DNA of 43,267 bases from Pseudomonadota bacterium (GCA_023389425.1 JAEWEK010000098.1:1-43267), one strand, 5' to 3'. Shown: positions 33,331-42,133, counted from the stretch's first letter. Notes: generated from the letters alone by a model not told the origin. Made by a program: numbers and translations.

Positions 33331-35355
33331 ATGAACCTCTTTTTCGAAGAATCCGGCGACTTCAAGGCCGGCGCCGTGCTGCAGCAGCAAGGCGAGGCCT
33401 ATCAGGTCGAATTGCCGACCGGTAAGCGCACCAAGGTCAAGGCCAAGGATGTGCTGCTGCAGTTCGACAAGCCGAACCCGGCCGACCTGCTGGAGCAGGC
33501 CAAGGGCATCGCAGCCGAGGCCGACCTCGACTTCCTGTGGGAAGTGGCGGGCCAGGAAGAATTCGGATTTGCCGAACTGGGCGCGGAATACTTCGGCCAC
33601 GCGCCGCTGCCGGCCGAGGCGGCAGGGCTGGTGCTGGCGCTGCACAACGCGCCGATCTTCTTCTACAAGAAAGGCCGCGGTCGCTACAAGGCCGCGCCGG
33701 AACAGTCGCTGCGCGCGGCCCAGGCCGGCATCGAGCGCAAGAAGCAGCAGGCCATCGTGCAGGCCGCCTACGTCGATGAGCTGAAGGCGGGCAAGCTGCC
33801 GGCGGCGATGGCGCCGATCGTGCAGCAGCTGCTGTTCAAGCCGGACAAGAACTCGATCGAGTACAAGGCGCTGGAAACCGCCGCCGACGAGCTGCACACG
33901 ACGGCCCCGCGCCTGATGCTGAAGGCCGGCGGCATCGCCTCGCCCAAGGAACTGCATATGTCGCGCTTCCTGTTCGAGAACTTCCCGCGTGGCGCCGGCT
34001 TCCCGCAGGTGGCGGTGCCGCAGGCCCCGGCCGACCTGCCGCTGGCCAGGGTCCAGGCCTTCTCGATCGACGACGTGACCACCACCGAGATCGACGACGC
34101 GCTGTCGGTCGAGCATCTGGACAATGGCCAGGTGCGCGTGGGCATCCACATCGCGGCGCCGGGCCTGGGCATCAGGCCGGACGATGCGCTGGACAAGATC
34201 GCGCGTGCCCGCATGTCGACTGTGTATATGCCGGGCGACAAGATCACGATGCTGCCGGACGAAGTGGTCGACGCCTACACCCTGGCCGAAGGCAAGGACT
34301 GCCCGGCGCTGTCGCTGTACGCCACGCTGGATACGTCGGACTGGACCGTGGTCTCGACCGAGACCCGCGCCGAGCGCGTGCCGATCAAGAACAACCTGCG
34401 CCACAACGACCTCGACGACGTGGTCAACGAGCAGACGCTGGAATCGGGCGAGGGCGACTATCCGCACAAGGCCGAGCTGGGCCTGCTGTGGAAATGGGCG
34501 CTGAAGCTTGAAGCGGGCCGCATGGCCAAGCGCGAAGCCTTCGGCCTCAAGCCGGAGCAAGCCAACCGCGTCGACTTCAACTTCTACGTCGACGACGACG
34601 TGGTCAGCATCGTGCGCCGCAAGCGTGGCGCGCCGCTGGACAAGATCGTGGCCGAGCTGATGATCTTCGCCAACAGCACCTGGGGCAAGCTGCTGCACGA
34701 TTCCGGTGTGCCGGGCATCTACCGTTCGCAGGGCGCCGGCACCGGCTGGAACGCCAAGATGCAGGTGCACATGGTCACGCACGCGGCGCCGCACCAGGGG
34801 CTGGGCGTGGACCAGTATGCGTGGAGCACCTCGCCGCTGCGCCGCTACACCGACCTGGTCAACCAGTGGCAGATCCTGGCCTGCGCCGAGCATGGCGTGA
34901 CCGCGCCGCTGGTGGCCCCGTTCAAGCCACGCGACGCGACCCTGTTCTCGATCGTGTCGGCCTTCGATGCGGCCTATTCGGCGTATAACGACTTCCAGCA
35001 GATCATGGAACGCTACTGGTGCCTGCGCTGGCTGGGGCAGGAGCAGGCCAGGACCGTGGACGCGGTCGTGCTCAAGGACGAGGTGCTGCGCCTGGTCGAG
35101 ATCCCGCTCGTGATCCGCCTGCCGGGCATGCCGCAGGTGGCGCGCGGCGCCCAGGTGAAGATGGACATCATCGGCTGGGACGAGGTGGACCTGACGCTGG
35201 AATCGCGCATGCTCGAGGTGTCGGGCCAGGCCTCGGAGGCGGACCTGCCGCTGGACGAGGAAGAGGACAGCGGACAGGCCGCGGCCGAGGAAGCGGTGGA
35301 AGCCGAGGGCGCGGTGGCGGTGGTCGAGCCGGTGGCGCCTGAAGCGTCCAAATAG
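33331..35355 (+). CDS. RNB-domain 3'-5' exoribonuclease
   Basis: 674 residues, RNase II/R superfamily. N-terminal winged and cold-shock-like region (1-230), RNB catalytic domain from about 240 with the metal site SIDDVTTTEIDDALS (Asp247, Glu253, Asp255, Asp256), and later motifs YMPGDKITMLPDEVVDAYTL and SPLRRYTDLVNQWQ. The second metal-site Asp of E. coli RNase II (D207) is Glu here, a variant also met in cyanobacterial and plastid enzymes. The acidic tail (about 640-674) is low complexity. It should degrade RNA from the 3' end; RNase II or R cannot be told apart by eye. Confidence 0.92.
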   Translation: MNLFFEESGDFKAGAVLQQQGEAYQVELPTGKRTKVKAKDVLLQFDKPNPADLLEQAKGIAAEADLDFLWEVAGQEEFGFAELGAEYFGHAPLPAEAAGLVLALHNAPIFFYKKGRGRYKAAPEQSLRAAQAGIERKKQQAIVQAAYVDELKAGKLPAAMAPIVQQLLFKPDKNSIEYKALETAADELHTTAPRLMLKAGGIASPKELHMSRFLFENFPRGAGFPQVAVPQAPADLPLARVQAFSIDDVTTTEIDDALSVEHLDNGQVRVGIHIAAPGLGIRPDDALDKIARARMSTVYMPGDKITMLPDEVVDAYTLAEGKDCPALSLYATLDTSDWTVVSTETRAERVPIKNNLRHNDLDDVVNEQTLESGEGDYPHKAELGLLWKWALKLEAGRMAKREAFGLKPEQANRVDFNFYVDDDVVSIVRRKRGAPLDKIVAELMIFANSTWGKLLHDSGVPGIYRSQGAGTGWNAKMQVHMVTHAAPHQGLGVDQYAWSTSPLRRYTDLVNQWQILACAEHGVTAPLVAPFKPRDATLFSIVSAFDAAYSAYNDFQQIMERYWCLRWLGQEQARTVDAVVLKDEVLRLVEIPLVIRLPGMPQVARGAQVKMDIIGWDEVDLTLESRMLEVSGQASEADLPLDEEEDSGQAAAEEAVEAEGAVAVVEPVAPEASK

Positions 35356-35360
35356 TCCTC

Positions 35361-35388
35361 CGTCGTTCCCGCGCAGGCGGGAACGACG
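35361..35388. repeat. REP singlet, copy 5
   Basis: A perfect 28-base palindrome CGTCGTTCCCGC-GCAG-GCGGGAACGACG, the single-hairpin form of the family, 5 bases after the RNB gene stop. The following TTGTTTGATTGTTT is T-rich, so it could also work as a terminator. Confidence 0.85.
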
Positions 35389-35490
35389 TTGTTTGATTGT
35401 TTAGAAAGTTTGGATTAGTTCAAGCCCCGATCCATCGGACTGCGTTGTTTCAGCATCGCCGCTCTCCCAAGCCGCTCCGCGCACGGTAGA

Positions 35491-36411
35491 ATGAAGAATT
35501 CCGTGCATCAACAGTCCCACTGCGTGAACCTCTCGCAACACAACCGTCCCCTGATGATCGCCATCGCCGTTTCGGTGCTGGCCCACGCCTTATTGCTGGC
35601 GGTGCGCTTCGCGGCGCCGGACGCGTTTCGCATGGCGCCGGCCGACCCCGGCATCGAAGTCATCCTCGTGAACGCCAAGCACGCCAAGGCGCCGTCGAAG
35701 GCGGACGCGCTGGCCCAGGCCAACCTCGACGGCGGCGGCAGCGCCGAGCAGGGCCGCGCCAAGTCGCCGCTGCCCGACCTGCGCAAGGTCGAGGACGGCG
35801 ACAGCATGAAGGCCGTCCAGCGCCGCATCGCCGAGTTGCAGGAAGTGCAGCGCAAACTGCTGACCAAGACCAGGTCGTCCGCCTTCAACGCCGCCCCGAT
35901 TTCAGAGCACGACAAGCCCGACCCGACCCGCAACGGCTCGGAGCCGGTCGAAACCAGCAAGGCGATCGCCCGCGCCATCGCCGAAATCTCGGAACGCATC
36001 GAGGACCAGAACCGCCGGCCCAAGATGACCTTCATCGGCCCGTCCACGCGCGAAGTCGGCTACGCCATCTATTACAAGCAGCTGCAAAAGCGCATCGAGG
36101 AAACCGGCACGCTGAATTTCCCCCAGCAAGGCGGCAAGAAACTGTACGGCGAGCTGGTGATGACGATCCCGGTGTTCGAAGACGGCACCCTGTACATGAA
36201 GGAAGGCGGCCCGCGCATCGAGCGCAGCTCGCGCAATCCGGCGCTGGACAAGGCCGCGCTGGCCATCGTGCGGCGCGCCGCGCCCTTCGGCAAATTCCCG
36301 CGCAATATGCGCAGCGCCGGCCGCAACGATGTGTGGGTGGTCGTCACCCGCTTCAAATTCACCCACCAGCAAAAGCTGGAAGCAGAATCCGTCAAGGAAC
36401 CCGCAGCATGA
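35491..36411 (+). CDS. TonB C-terminal domain protein
   Basis: 306 residues. One membrane helix near the N-terminus (LMIAIAVSVLAHALLLAV), a helical periplasmic stalk (about 90-190) and a TonB_C domain with YGELVMTIPVFEDGTLYM and SRNPALDKAALAIVRRAAPF. Such proteins pass proton-motive energy to outer-membrane receptors, but no exbB/exbD or receptor gene is near. In this gene order it is more often called a TonB-like or TolA-like protein. The start at 35491 has a weak ribosome site. Overlaps aroE by ATGA. Confidence 0.85.
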   Translation: MKNSVHQQSHCVNLSQHNRPLMIAIAVSVLAHALLLAVRFAAPDAFRMAPADPGIEVILVNAKHAKAPSKADALAQANLDGGGSAEQGRAKSPLPDLRKVEDGDSMKAVQRRIAELQEVQRKLLTKTRSSAFNAAPISEHDKPDPTRNGSEPVETSKAIARAIAEISERIEDQNRRPKMTFIGPSTREVGYAIYYKQLQKRIEETGTLNFPQQGGKKLYGELVMTIPVFEDGTLYMKEGGPRIERSSRNPALDKAALAIVRRAAPFGKFPRNMRSAGRNDVWVVVTRFKFTHQQKLEAESVKEPAA

Positions 36412-37214
36412 CCGACAAGTACTGCGTGATCGGCAACCCGATCGCGCAAAGCCGCTCGCCGCAGATCCACGCCGTGTTCGCGGCCCAGACCGGGCAGGAC
36501 ATTTCGTACGAACGCTGCCTGGCGCCGGTCGACGACTTCGCCGGCACCATCCGCCGCCTGATCGCGCAAGGCTACAAGGGCGCCAACGTGACGGTGCCGT
36601 TCAAGCTGGAAGCGGCGCAGATCGCCACCCGCATGTCGGAGCGAGGCCGCGCCGCCGGCGCCGTCAACACCCTGGCCTTCCGCGATGGCGAGATCTACGC
36701 CGACAATACCGATGGCGCCGGCCTGATCGCCGACATCGTGCGCAATGCCGGCGTGCCGCTGGCCGGCAAACGGGTGCTGATGCTGGGTGCCGGCGGCGCC
36801 GCGCGCGGCACGCTGATGCCGATCCTGGGCGAAGGCCCGCGCGAGCTGGTGATCGCCAACCGCACCCGCGCCACCGCCGAAGCGCTGGCCGCGCAGTTCG
36901 ACGGGCGGGTCGGCGTTTGCGCGTTCGAGGAGGTCGACGCGCCCTTCGATGTCATCATCAATGCCACCTCCGCCAGCCTGGCGGCCAGCGTGCCGCCGCT
37001 GCCGCCGGTGGCTTTTTCCACAGGCACGCTGGCTTTCGATATGATGTATGCAAAAGACCCGACCGTTTTCATGGCATTCGCGGCGGCACACGGCGCCACG
37101 GTCCGCGACGGCCTTGGGATGCTGGTCGAACAGGCGGCGGAAGCGTTCACCCTGTGGCGCGGCGTGCGGCCCGAGACGGAACAACTCCTGAAAGAATTGC
37201 GCAGCAAACTATGA
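36408..37214 (+). CDS. aroE: Shikimate dehydrogenase AroE
   Basis: 268 residues. NADPH-dependent reduction of 3-dehydroshikimate. The substrate site SRSPQIH, the catalytic Lys in TVPFKLEA, AGAVNTL, DNTDGAG and the nucleotide loop LGAGGAARG followed by NRTRA are all present. Start 36408 overlaps the stop of the TonB-domain gene (ATGA), and its own stop overlaps mtgA in the same way, so three proteins are translationally coupled. Confidence 0.95.
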   Translation: MTDKYCVIGNPIAQSRSPQIHAVFAAQTGQDISYERCLAPVDDFAGTIRRLIAQGYKGANVTVPFKLEAAQIATRMSERGRAAGAVNTLAFRDGEIYADNTDGAGLIADIVRNAGVPLAGKRVLMLGAGGAARGTLMPILGEGPRELVIANRTRATAEALAAQFDGRVGVCAFEEVDAPFDVIINATSASLAASVPPLPPVAFSTGTLAFDMMYAKDPTVFMAFAAAHGATVRDGLGMLVEQAAEAFTLWRGVRPETEQLLKELRSKL

Positions 37215-37918
37215 CGACAGCACGCAAGCCGGGCCGGCGCTGGGTGAAGTGGATCTTCCTTGGACCGATCCTGGCCGTGCTGCTGCTCCAGCTGTACTTC
37301 TTCCTGCAGATCTGCTGGTGGACGCGCTTCGATCCTTCCTCCACCAGCATGCAGCGCGCCCAGCTGGCCGAACTGCGCAAGGCCAATCCCAATGCGAAGC
37401 TGGAAAAGCAGTGGGTGGACTACAAGCGCATCTCCGATAACCTGAAGCGGGCGGTGATCGCGTCGGAAGACGCCAATTTCACCGAACACGACGGCGTCGA
37501 CTGGCAGGCGCTGGAAAAGGCCTATGCGCGCAACAACCGGCGGCACAAGGTGGTGGGCGGCGGGTCGACCATCACCCAGCAGCTGGCCAAGAACCTGTTC
37601 CTGTCCGGCTCGCGCAACTACCTGCGCAAGGGGCAGGAGCTGGTCATCACCTATATGCTCGAAACGGTGATGAGCAAGGAGCGCATCCTCGAGATCTACC
37701 TGAACGAGGTCGAGTTCGGGCGCGGCGTGTTCGGGGCGGAAGCGGCGGCGCGCCATTACTTCCACACCAGCGCGGCCGGGCTGAATTCGTCGCAGGCCGC
37801 GCGCCTGGCGGTGATGCTGCCCAATCCGCGCTACTACGACAGGCACCGCGAGACCAACTACCTCGCGCGCCGCACCAGCATCATCGAACGCCGCATGGCT
37901 TATGCGGACGTGCCCTAG
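37211..37918 (+). CDS. mtgA: Monofunctional peptidoglycan glycosyltransferase
   Basis: 235 residues, GT51 family. An N-terminal membrane helix (FLGPILAVLLLQLYFFLQIC), then the transferase domain: ASEDANFTEHDG with the catalytic Glu86, GGSTITQQLAKNLFLS, KGQELVITYMLE and ILEIYLNEVEFGRGVFG. It polymerises lipid II into glycan strands without transpeptidase activity. The coupling to aroE is seen by a 4-base overlap at 37211-37214. Confidence 0.95.
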   Translation: MTTARKPGRRWVKWIFLGPILAVLLLQLYFFLQICWWTRFDPSSTSMQRAQLAELRKANPNAKLEKQWVDYKRISDNLKRAVIASEDANFTEHDGVDWQALEKAYARNNRRHKVVGGGSTITQQLAKNLFLSGSRNYLRKGQELVITYMLETVMSKERILEIYLNEVEFGRGVFGAEAAARHYFHTSAAGLNSSQAARLAVMLPNPRYYDRHRETNYLARRTSIIERRMAYADVP

Positions 37919-37935
37919 CGCGAAAAGACCCCCAA

Positions 37936-38040
37936 CGTCGTTCCCGCGCAGGCGGGGACCCCATTTCTCATGCAGTACCAGACAGCGCGCGCGGTCGAAA
38001 CGCAGGCAAAACGGGATTCCCGCCTGCGCGGGAATGACGG
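37936..38040. repeat. REP doublet (REPIN-like), copy 6
   Basis: Left arm CGTCGTTCCCGCGCAGGCGG, right arm ending GCGGGAATGACGG, with a longer (about 50-base) unpaired centre than copies 1 and 4. It fills most of the gap between mtgA and corA. Confidence 0.82.
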
Positions 38041-38150
38041 GGTAGATATTTTTGCCGCGCCAGCGGTGAAAGTGTCGTTTCGGGGTGGCCGCGCCCAGTC
38101 CTTACAGGTACACTTGCGCTGATTTCGATACCGGCCCCGGAAATGCGCGC

Positions 38151-39116
38151 ATGATTAATGTCTTTGTTCTCCAAAATGGACGCCTGAACCAAGTCCCCAT
38201 CGCCACCCGCGAGGATCTGGAGAACATCGCACCGGTCTGGGTCGACCTGACCGATCCCACCGACGACGAGCGCGCCTGGGTCAAGGCCATCTACGGCGTG
38301 CTGCTGCCGGGCGAGGACGAAGTCTCGGACATCGAGGCCTCCGCCCGCTACTACGAAGCGGAAAACGGCGACCTGCACCTGCGCACCGACTTCCTGCTGG
38401 AAGAAGACGACGGTCCCTCGCGCATCGTCACGGTGGCGTTCATCCTGGCGCGCAAGATGTTGTTCTCGGTGCATACCGACGACCTGCCGGTGTTTCGCCT
38501 GGTGCGCCTGCGCGCCCGTTCGCGTCCCGGCTCGATCGAAGACTACATGGACGTGCTGCTCGACCTGTACGCAACCGACGCCGAGTATTCGGCCGATGCG
38601 CTCGAGGGCATCTACGAGAGCCTGGAAGCGGTCAGCCAGCGCGTGCTGCAGAAGGAATTCACCGACCAGGACGCGGCCGCCGCGCTGAACGCGATCGCGC
38701 ACGAGGAAGACTTGAACGGCCGCATCCGCCGCAACATGATGGATACGCGGCGCGCGGTCAGCTTCCTGATGCGCGGCCGCCTGCTGGGCACCGACCAGTT
38801 CGAGGAAGCACGCCAGATCCTGCGCGACATCGAGTCGCTGGACGGCCACACGTCCTTCCTGTTCGACAAGATCAACTTCCTGATGGACGCCACGGTCGGC
38901 TTCATCAACATCAACCAGAACAAGATCATCAAGATCTTCTCGGTGGCCTCGGTCGCCTTCCTGCCGCCGACCCTGATCGCCAGCGTCTACGGCATGAACT
39001 TCAAGTTCATGCCGGAGCTCGAGTGGCGGCTTGGCTATGGCTGGGCGTGGGCGCTGATGCTGGGCAGCGCCTTCGCCCCGTTCTGGTATTTCCGCAAGCG
39101 CGGCTGGCTGAAATAA
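38151..39116 (+). CDS. corA: CorA-family magnesium transporter
   Basis: 321 residues. Long soluble N-terminal funnel domain, then two membrane helices at the C-terminus. The pore signature YGMNF lies at about 280-284, followed by MPEL and the second helix GYGWAWALMLGSAFAPFWYF. The basic end KRGW is usual for CorA. It moves Mg2+ and possibly Co2+ or Ni2+ inward. Start 38151 chosen at MINVFVL; the longer frame includes 22 non-conserved residues. No M-box-like leader is seen. Confidence 0.94.
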   Translation: MINVFVLQNGRLNQVPIATREDLENIAPVWVDLTDPTDDERAWVKAIYGVLLPGEDEVSDIEASARYYEAENGDLHLRTDFLLEEDDGPSRIVTVAFILARKMLFSVHTDDLPVFRLVRLRARSRPGSIEDYMDVLLDLYATDAEYSADALEGIYESLEAVSQRVLQKEFTDQDAAAALNAIAHEEDLNGRIRRNMMDTRRAVSFLMRGRLLGTDQFEEARQILRDIESLDGHTSFLFDKINFLMDATVGFININQNKIIKIFSVASVAFLPPTLIASVYGMNFKFMPELEWRLGYGWAWALMLGSAFAPFWYFRKRGWLK

Positions 39117-39584
39117 TCAGCGCGCCGCGGTACGCGCCGGCGCGTAGGCTTCCACTTCTTCTTCCGCCCCCTCGATCGTCTTGCCGACGTTGAGGTAGAT
39201 ATTCGCCGCGAAGGACAGGACGCCGGCGGCGGCCACGAATTCCGACACCGCCAGGATCGGCTCGACGCCTTTATTGCCGAGCAGGAGGGCGGCCAGCGCA
39301 CCCAGCATCACCGGCATCGAAATATTGATGAACCAGAAGTGCATTTTCGCCAGCCGGCTGCTGCCCGCCAGCGGGAACACGGTATAGATCAGTCCGGCCA
39401 GCGCGAGCGTGGTCCAGCCGAGCAGGTTGATGTGGGCGTGGACCGGCATCAGCACGAAGTTCTGGGTCGCGCCCATGGCGATGCCGAGCGCGACGCCGAC
39501 GATGAGGTAGGTGATGGCCAGCTTCAGCCAGATGACGCCGGCGCGCGAGAATTGCGGGGCGGCCGGCTTGTGATCGGTATGCAT
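39117..39584 (-). CDS. Small haem-copper-oxidase-like membrane protein
   Basis: 155 residues with four hydrophobic helices. The segment NFVLMPVHAHINLLGWTTLA and the following MHFWFINISMPVML resemble a piece of cytochrome oxidase subunit I or NorB, and such proteins are often annotated as cbb3-type subunit I-like. It is far too short for an oxidase and has few candidate haem histidines, so it is not itself a terminal oxidase. Start 39584 is fixed by AAGGAG six bases upstream. The C-terminus is acidic. It stands alone; the stop touches corA's end on the other strand. Confidence 0.75.
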   Translation of the reverse strand: MHTDHKPAAPQFSRAGVIWLKLAITYLIVGVALGIAMGATQNFVLMPVHAHINLLGWTTLALAGLIYTVFPLAGSSRLAKMHFWFINISMPVMLGALAALLLGNKGVEPILAVSEFVAAAGVLSFAANIYLNVGKTIEGAEEEVEAYAPARTAAR

Positions 39585-39730
39585 GTGGAACTCCTTGGAA
39601 CGGTGCGGTGAAAAATGCCGTTGTTCGCCGAGTGGGAACGACGGGAAGGCACGCATTCTAGGCCGGTCGTGAGCCGAAAAACTCACCGATTGTTCGCTTA
39701 AGGTTTTTTTAGGATTTGCTGAACGAAATT

Positions 39731-41053
39731 TTAAGAAACCAATCGCAGCGGCCGCGTCGAACGCAGCCGGAACCGGCCGCGGCCGGTCTTTTCGATCTGG
39801 ATGCCGATGTCGCGCTCGGCCAGGCGGCGCGCCAGCAGCAGCAGGCGGGCTTCGAGATTGTCGGACAGGTCGGGCAGGCGGATGCGCGGGTCCAGGCGCA
39901 GCTCGCGGTTGGAGAACTCGGTACGCCCCAGCTCGACCGCATCGGCCACCAGCGCCACGAAGATCGAGCCGGCCCCGCCCTTGATGAGGTAGTCGTCGCC
40001 GAGGAAGATGCTGTCGTTTTCAGGGTAGTGGCGCACCAGCAGCGGCTCGCCGCGCGGGCATTCGCCGTGGCCGCCGGGGGCCGCGATTTCCTCGCCGGCG
40101 TCGCTGGTCGATTGCAGCATGTGGATGGCCATCGCCAGCTGGTTGCCCAGTGCGACCAGCGCGTCCTCGTCGTCGTAGGTGAAGCGCATGTCCTGCGGGC
40201 TTTCGACGTAGAGCACGCCGATGAGGCGCTGCGCCGCGAGCATCGGCACCGCCAGCTGGCTGCGCGATTCGCACAGGCCGGGCAGGGGAATCTCCGTTTC
40301 CAGCGCGCCTGTGCCGCCGTCCAGCGCATTGTCGCGGATGGCGCGGTTGTACGAATATTCGGCGCTCATGTGGCCGATGCGGATGGGCGTGTGCTCGCGC
40401 GCGGCCACGCCGATCACGCCGTCGCCCAGGGAGATTTCGGAGCCGACGCCGGATTCCTCATAGCCGCGGCTGGCCACGGTGTACAGGCGCTCGCCGGCCT
40501 GGTCGTACAGCAGGGCCATGGAATGGGCGATGTCGAATTCGCGCGCCAGGCCGTCGAGCGTATCGGACAGCAGGGTTTCGAGGTCGCCCCCGGGGCCGAT
40601 GCGGGCGGTGGCGCGGCGCAGCGCCGACAGCAGGTTGCGATGGGGCGGCGGCGGCAGCATCTCGCCCGGCACCTGTGCCACCTCGTGGACGCGGAACACG
40701 TCCGAGCCCAAGAGCTTGAACACATGGCTCATGCCCATGTGCGAGGCGATGCCGGCGATCTTGGCCTTCATGCTCTCGAACAGGGCGCCGGCCGTCTCGG
40801 TGCGCAGGAATTCCAGCCGCAGCCGGTATTGCAGGCCGCTGACCGGGTCGACCACGATCAGCATCGCATGCGGGTTTTCCAGCAAATTGGCGCGGGTCTT
40901 GTTGAAGAACTGGTAGGACAGGGCGACATGCTCGCTGTCGACGAACTGCACCTGCGACAGATAGGCCACGTTTGGCGTGCCGTCCAGGCTGACGGTGGTC
41001 ATGGTGGACGGGATGACACCCTCGAAACAGGCGCGGATGGCGTCGACCCTCAT
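39731..41053 (-). CDS. PNPOx-GAF-probable winged-helix sensor protein
   Basis: 440 residues in three parts. Residues 1-150 form a pyridoxamine-phosphate-oxidase-like flavin barrel (DGTPNVAYLSQVQFVDSEHV, HAMLIVVDP). Residues about 165-330 form a GAF domain (RLYTVASRGYEE, LGDGVIGVAARE, SQLAVPMLAAQRLIGVLYVE). The last 95 residues (DDYLIKGGAGSIFVALVADA, then IQIEKTGRGRFRLRS) look like a winged-helix output domain with a C-terminal wing. No kinase or cyclase part is seen. It may be a redox or flavin-sensing regulator; that is inference. Start 41053 has AGGTG 5 bases upstream and overlaps the stop of the next PNPOx gene. Confidence 0.72.
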   Translation of the reverse strand: MRVDAIRACFEGVIPSTMTTVSLDGTPNVAYLSQVQFVDSEHVALSYQFFNKTRANLLENPHAMLIVVDPVSGLQYRLRLEFLRTETAGALFESMKAKIAGIASHMGMSHVFKLLGSDVFRVHEVAQVPGEMLPPPPHRNLLSALRRATARIGPGGDLETLLSDTLDGLAREFDIAHSMALLYDQAGERLYTVASRGYEESGVGSEISLGDGVIGVAAREHTPIRIGHMSAEYSYNRAIRDNALDGGTGALETEIPLPGLCESRSQLAVPMLAAQRLIGVLYVESPQDMRFTYDDEDALVALGNQLAMAIHMLQSTSDAGEEIAAPGGHGECPRGEPLLVRHYPENDSIFLGDDYLIKGGAGSIFVALVADAVELGRTEFSNRELRLDPRIRLPDLSDNLEARLLLLARRLAERDIGIQIEKTGRGRFRLRSTRPLRLVS

Positions 41054-41550
41054 GCGCCCACCTGCAGGGCGCGGCCGGCGTTGGGCCCCGGCGTTTGCGA
41101 GTATGCTTCCAGCGGGGTGAAGCTGAGCATGACGAGCTCGTCGTCCGGAAAGGCGAGCAGGGTGCGGATCAGGGCGCGCGGATAGCCCAGCGGCTCCAGG
41201 CCGGCAATGAAGGTTTCGCGGTAACGCCGGACCACCGGCATGTCTTCCGCCGCGAACGGCGCGATGCGGGCGTCCCGCCCCTTGAGCTGCAGGGTGCGAT
41301 GGGTGGCAGGGCTGCTGAACACGGCGGCGATGCGGCCGGTTTCGCGCACGTGGGCCAGCACCGGCGCCAGCTGCACTTGCGAGGCGAAGATGTGCACCGT
41401 CGAGCGGTCTGCCGATACCCGGCACCCGGCCGCCCGGCCGACGCTGGGCTGCAGGTCGGCGCTGCAGGAACCGAGCGTGAGCGAGATCCCGTCCTGCTGC
41501 ATGAAGGCGGCAAGTTCTGCGTCGAGAAGCGGAGTGGTCGTAGTGGGCAT
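41050..41550 (-). CDS. PNPOx-like flavin-binding family protein
   Basis: 166 residues, a stand-alone split-barrel protein of the pyridoxamine 5'-phosphate oxidase superfamily. Recognised by GISLTLGSCSADLQPSVGRA and the strand-rich HIFASQVQLAPVLAHVRETG, then AAVFSSPATHRTLQLKG. It may bind FMN, F420 or haem; it is not a proven PdxH. Translationally coupled to the PNPOx-GAF gene by ATGA, which argues that they act together. No clear ribosome site before 41550. It diverges from the secreted hypothetical gene across 70 bases. Confidence 0.78.
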   Translation of the reverse strand: MPTTTTPLLDAELAAFMQQDGISLTLGSCSADLQPSVGRAAGCRVSADRSTVHIFASQVQLAPVLAHVRETGRIAAVFSSPATHRTLQLKGRDARIAPFAAEDMPVVRRYRETFIAGLEPLGYPRALIRTLLAFPDDELVMLSFTPLEAYSQTPGPNAGRALQVGA

Positions 41551-41620
41551 GTTATTGTTGGTCGCGCCGTCGAGCGAATTTTACTACTCAATATGGGTTT
41601 TGAAACCGGGAGCGTGATCG

Positions 41621-42133
41621 ATGAGATGTGTTCGCAACGTTTTGCTGTCCGCCGCACTGCTGGCCTGCGTGCCGACGCAGGCGGCCCAGCCCTGGGTCCT
41701 GCGCTTCGATGGCGTCGGGCCATTGCGCTACGGAATGACTTTCGATCAGGCCAGCGCGCGGCTTGGCCATCGGCTCAAGCGTACGCCGCGGGAGTTGTTG
41801 CCCACCAAGGGATGCGAGCAAATCGCGCTGGACGAACTGGGCCGCAAGGGGATCTGGCTGATGTTCGTGGACGATGTATTCCGGCGGGTGGACCTCGAGC
41901 GGGGCGCGCGCACGGCGGCCGGCATCGGCGTGGGCGACCCGGTGCCGCGCGTGTATGCGGCCTATGAAGCGGTCGCTGCGGCGCCACGGCCGTACCAGGA
42001 CGCCGAGCTGTCGCTGACGGTGCGTGCTCCCGACGGCAGGCACGCGCTGCGCTTCGATACGGAGAAGGGCGCCGTCGCACTCGTCATCGGCGGGGACGCG
42101 GCGCCGGTGCAGTGGGTGGAAGGCTGCCTCTGA
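41621..42133 (+). CDS. Secreted hypothetical protein
   Basis: 170 residues, family not recognised. A Sec signal peptide (MRCVRNVLLSAALLACVPTQA, cut likely after TQA) and a mature part of about 150 residues with two cysteines (TKGCEQ and the penultimate residue, possibly a disulphide). The motif GPLRYGMTFDQASARLG resembles the start of small periplasmic proteins with an alternating alpha/beta pattern. Its stop is directly followed by the end of the Nramp gene on the other strand. Confidence 0.75.
   Translation: MRCVRNVLLSAALLACVPTQAAQPWVLRFDGVGPLRYGMTFDQASARLGHRLKRTPRELLPTKGCEQIALDELGRKGIWLMFVDDVFRRVDLERGARTAAGIGVGDPVPRVYAAYEAVAAAPRPYQDAELSLTVRAPDGRHALRFDTEKGAVALVIGGDAAPVQWVEGCL

Noticed and set aside
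39585..39730. FNR-type site (TTGAT-N4-ATCAA) upstream of the oxidase-like gene
   Set aside because: Looked for because of the oxidase resemblance; no such palindrome is present, only a short GTGAG/CTCAC stem.
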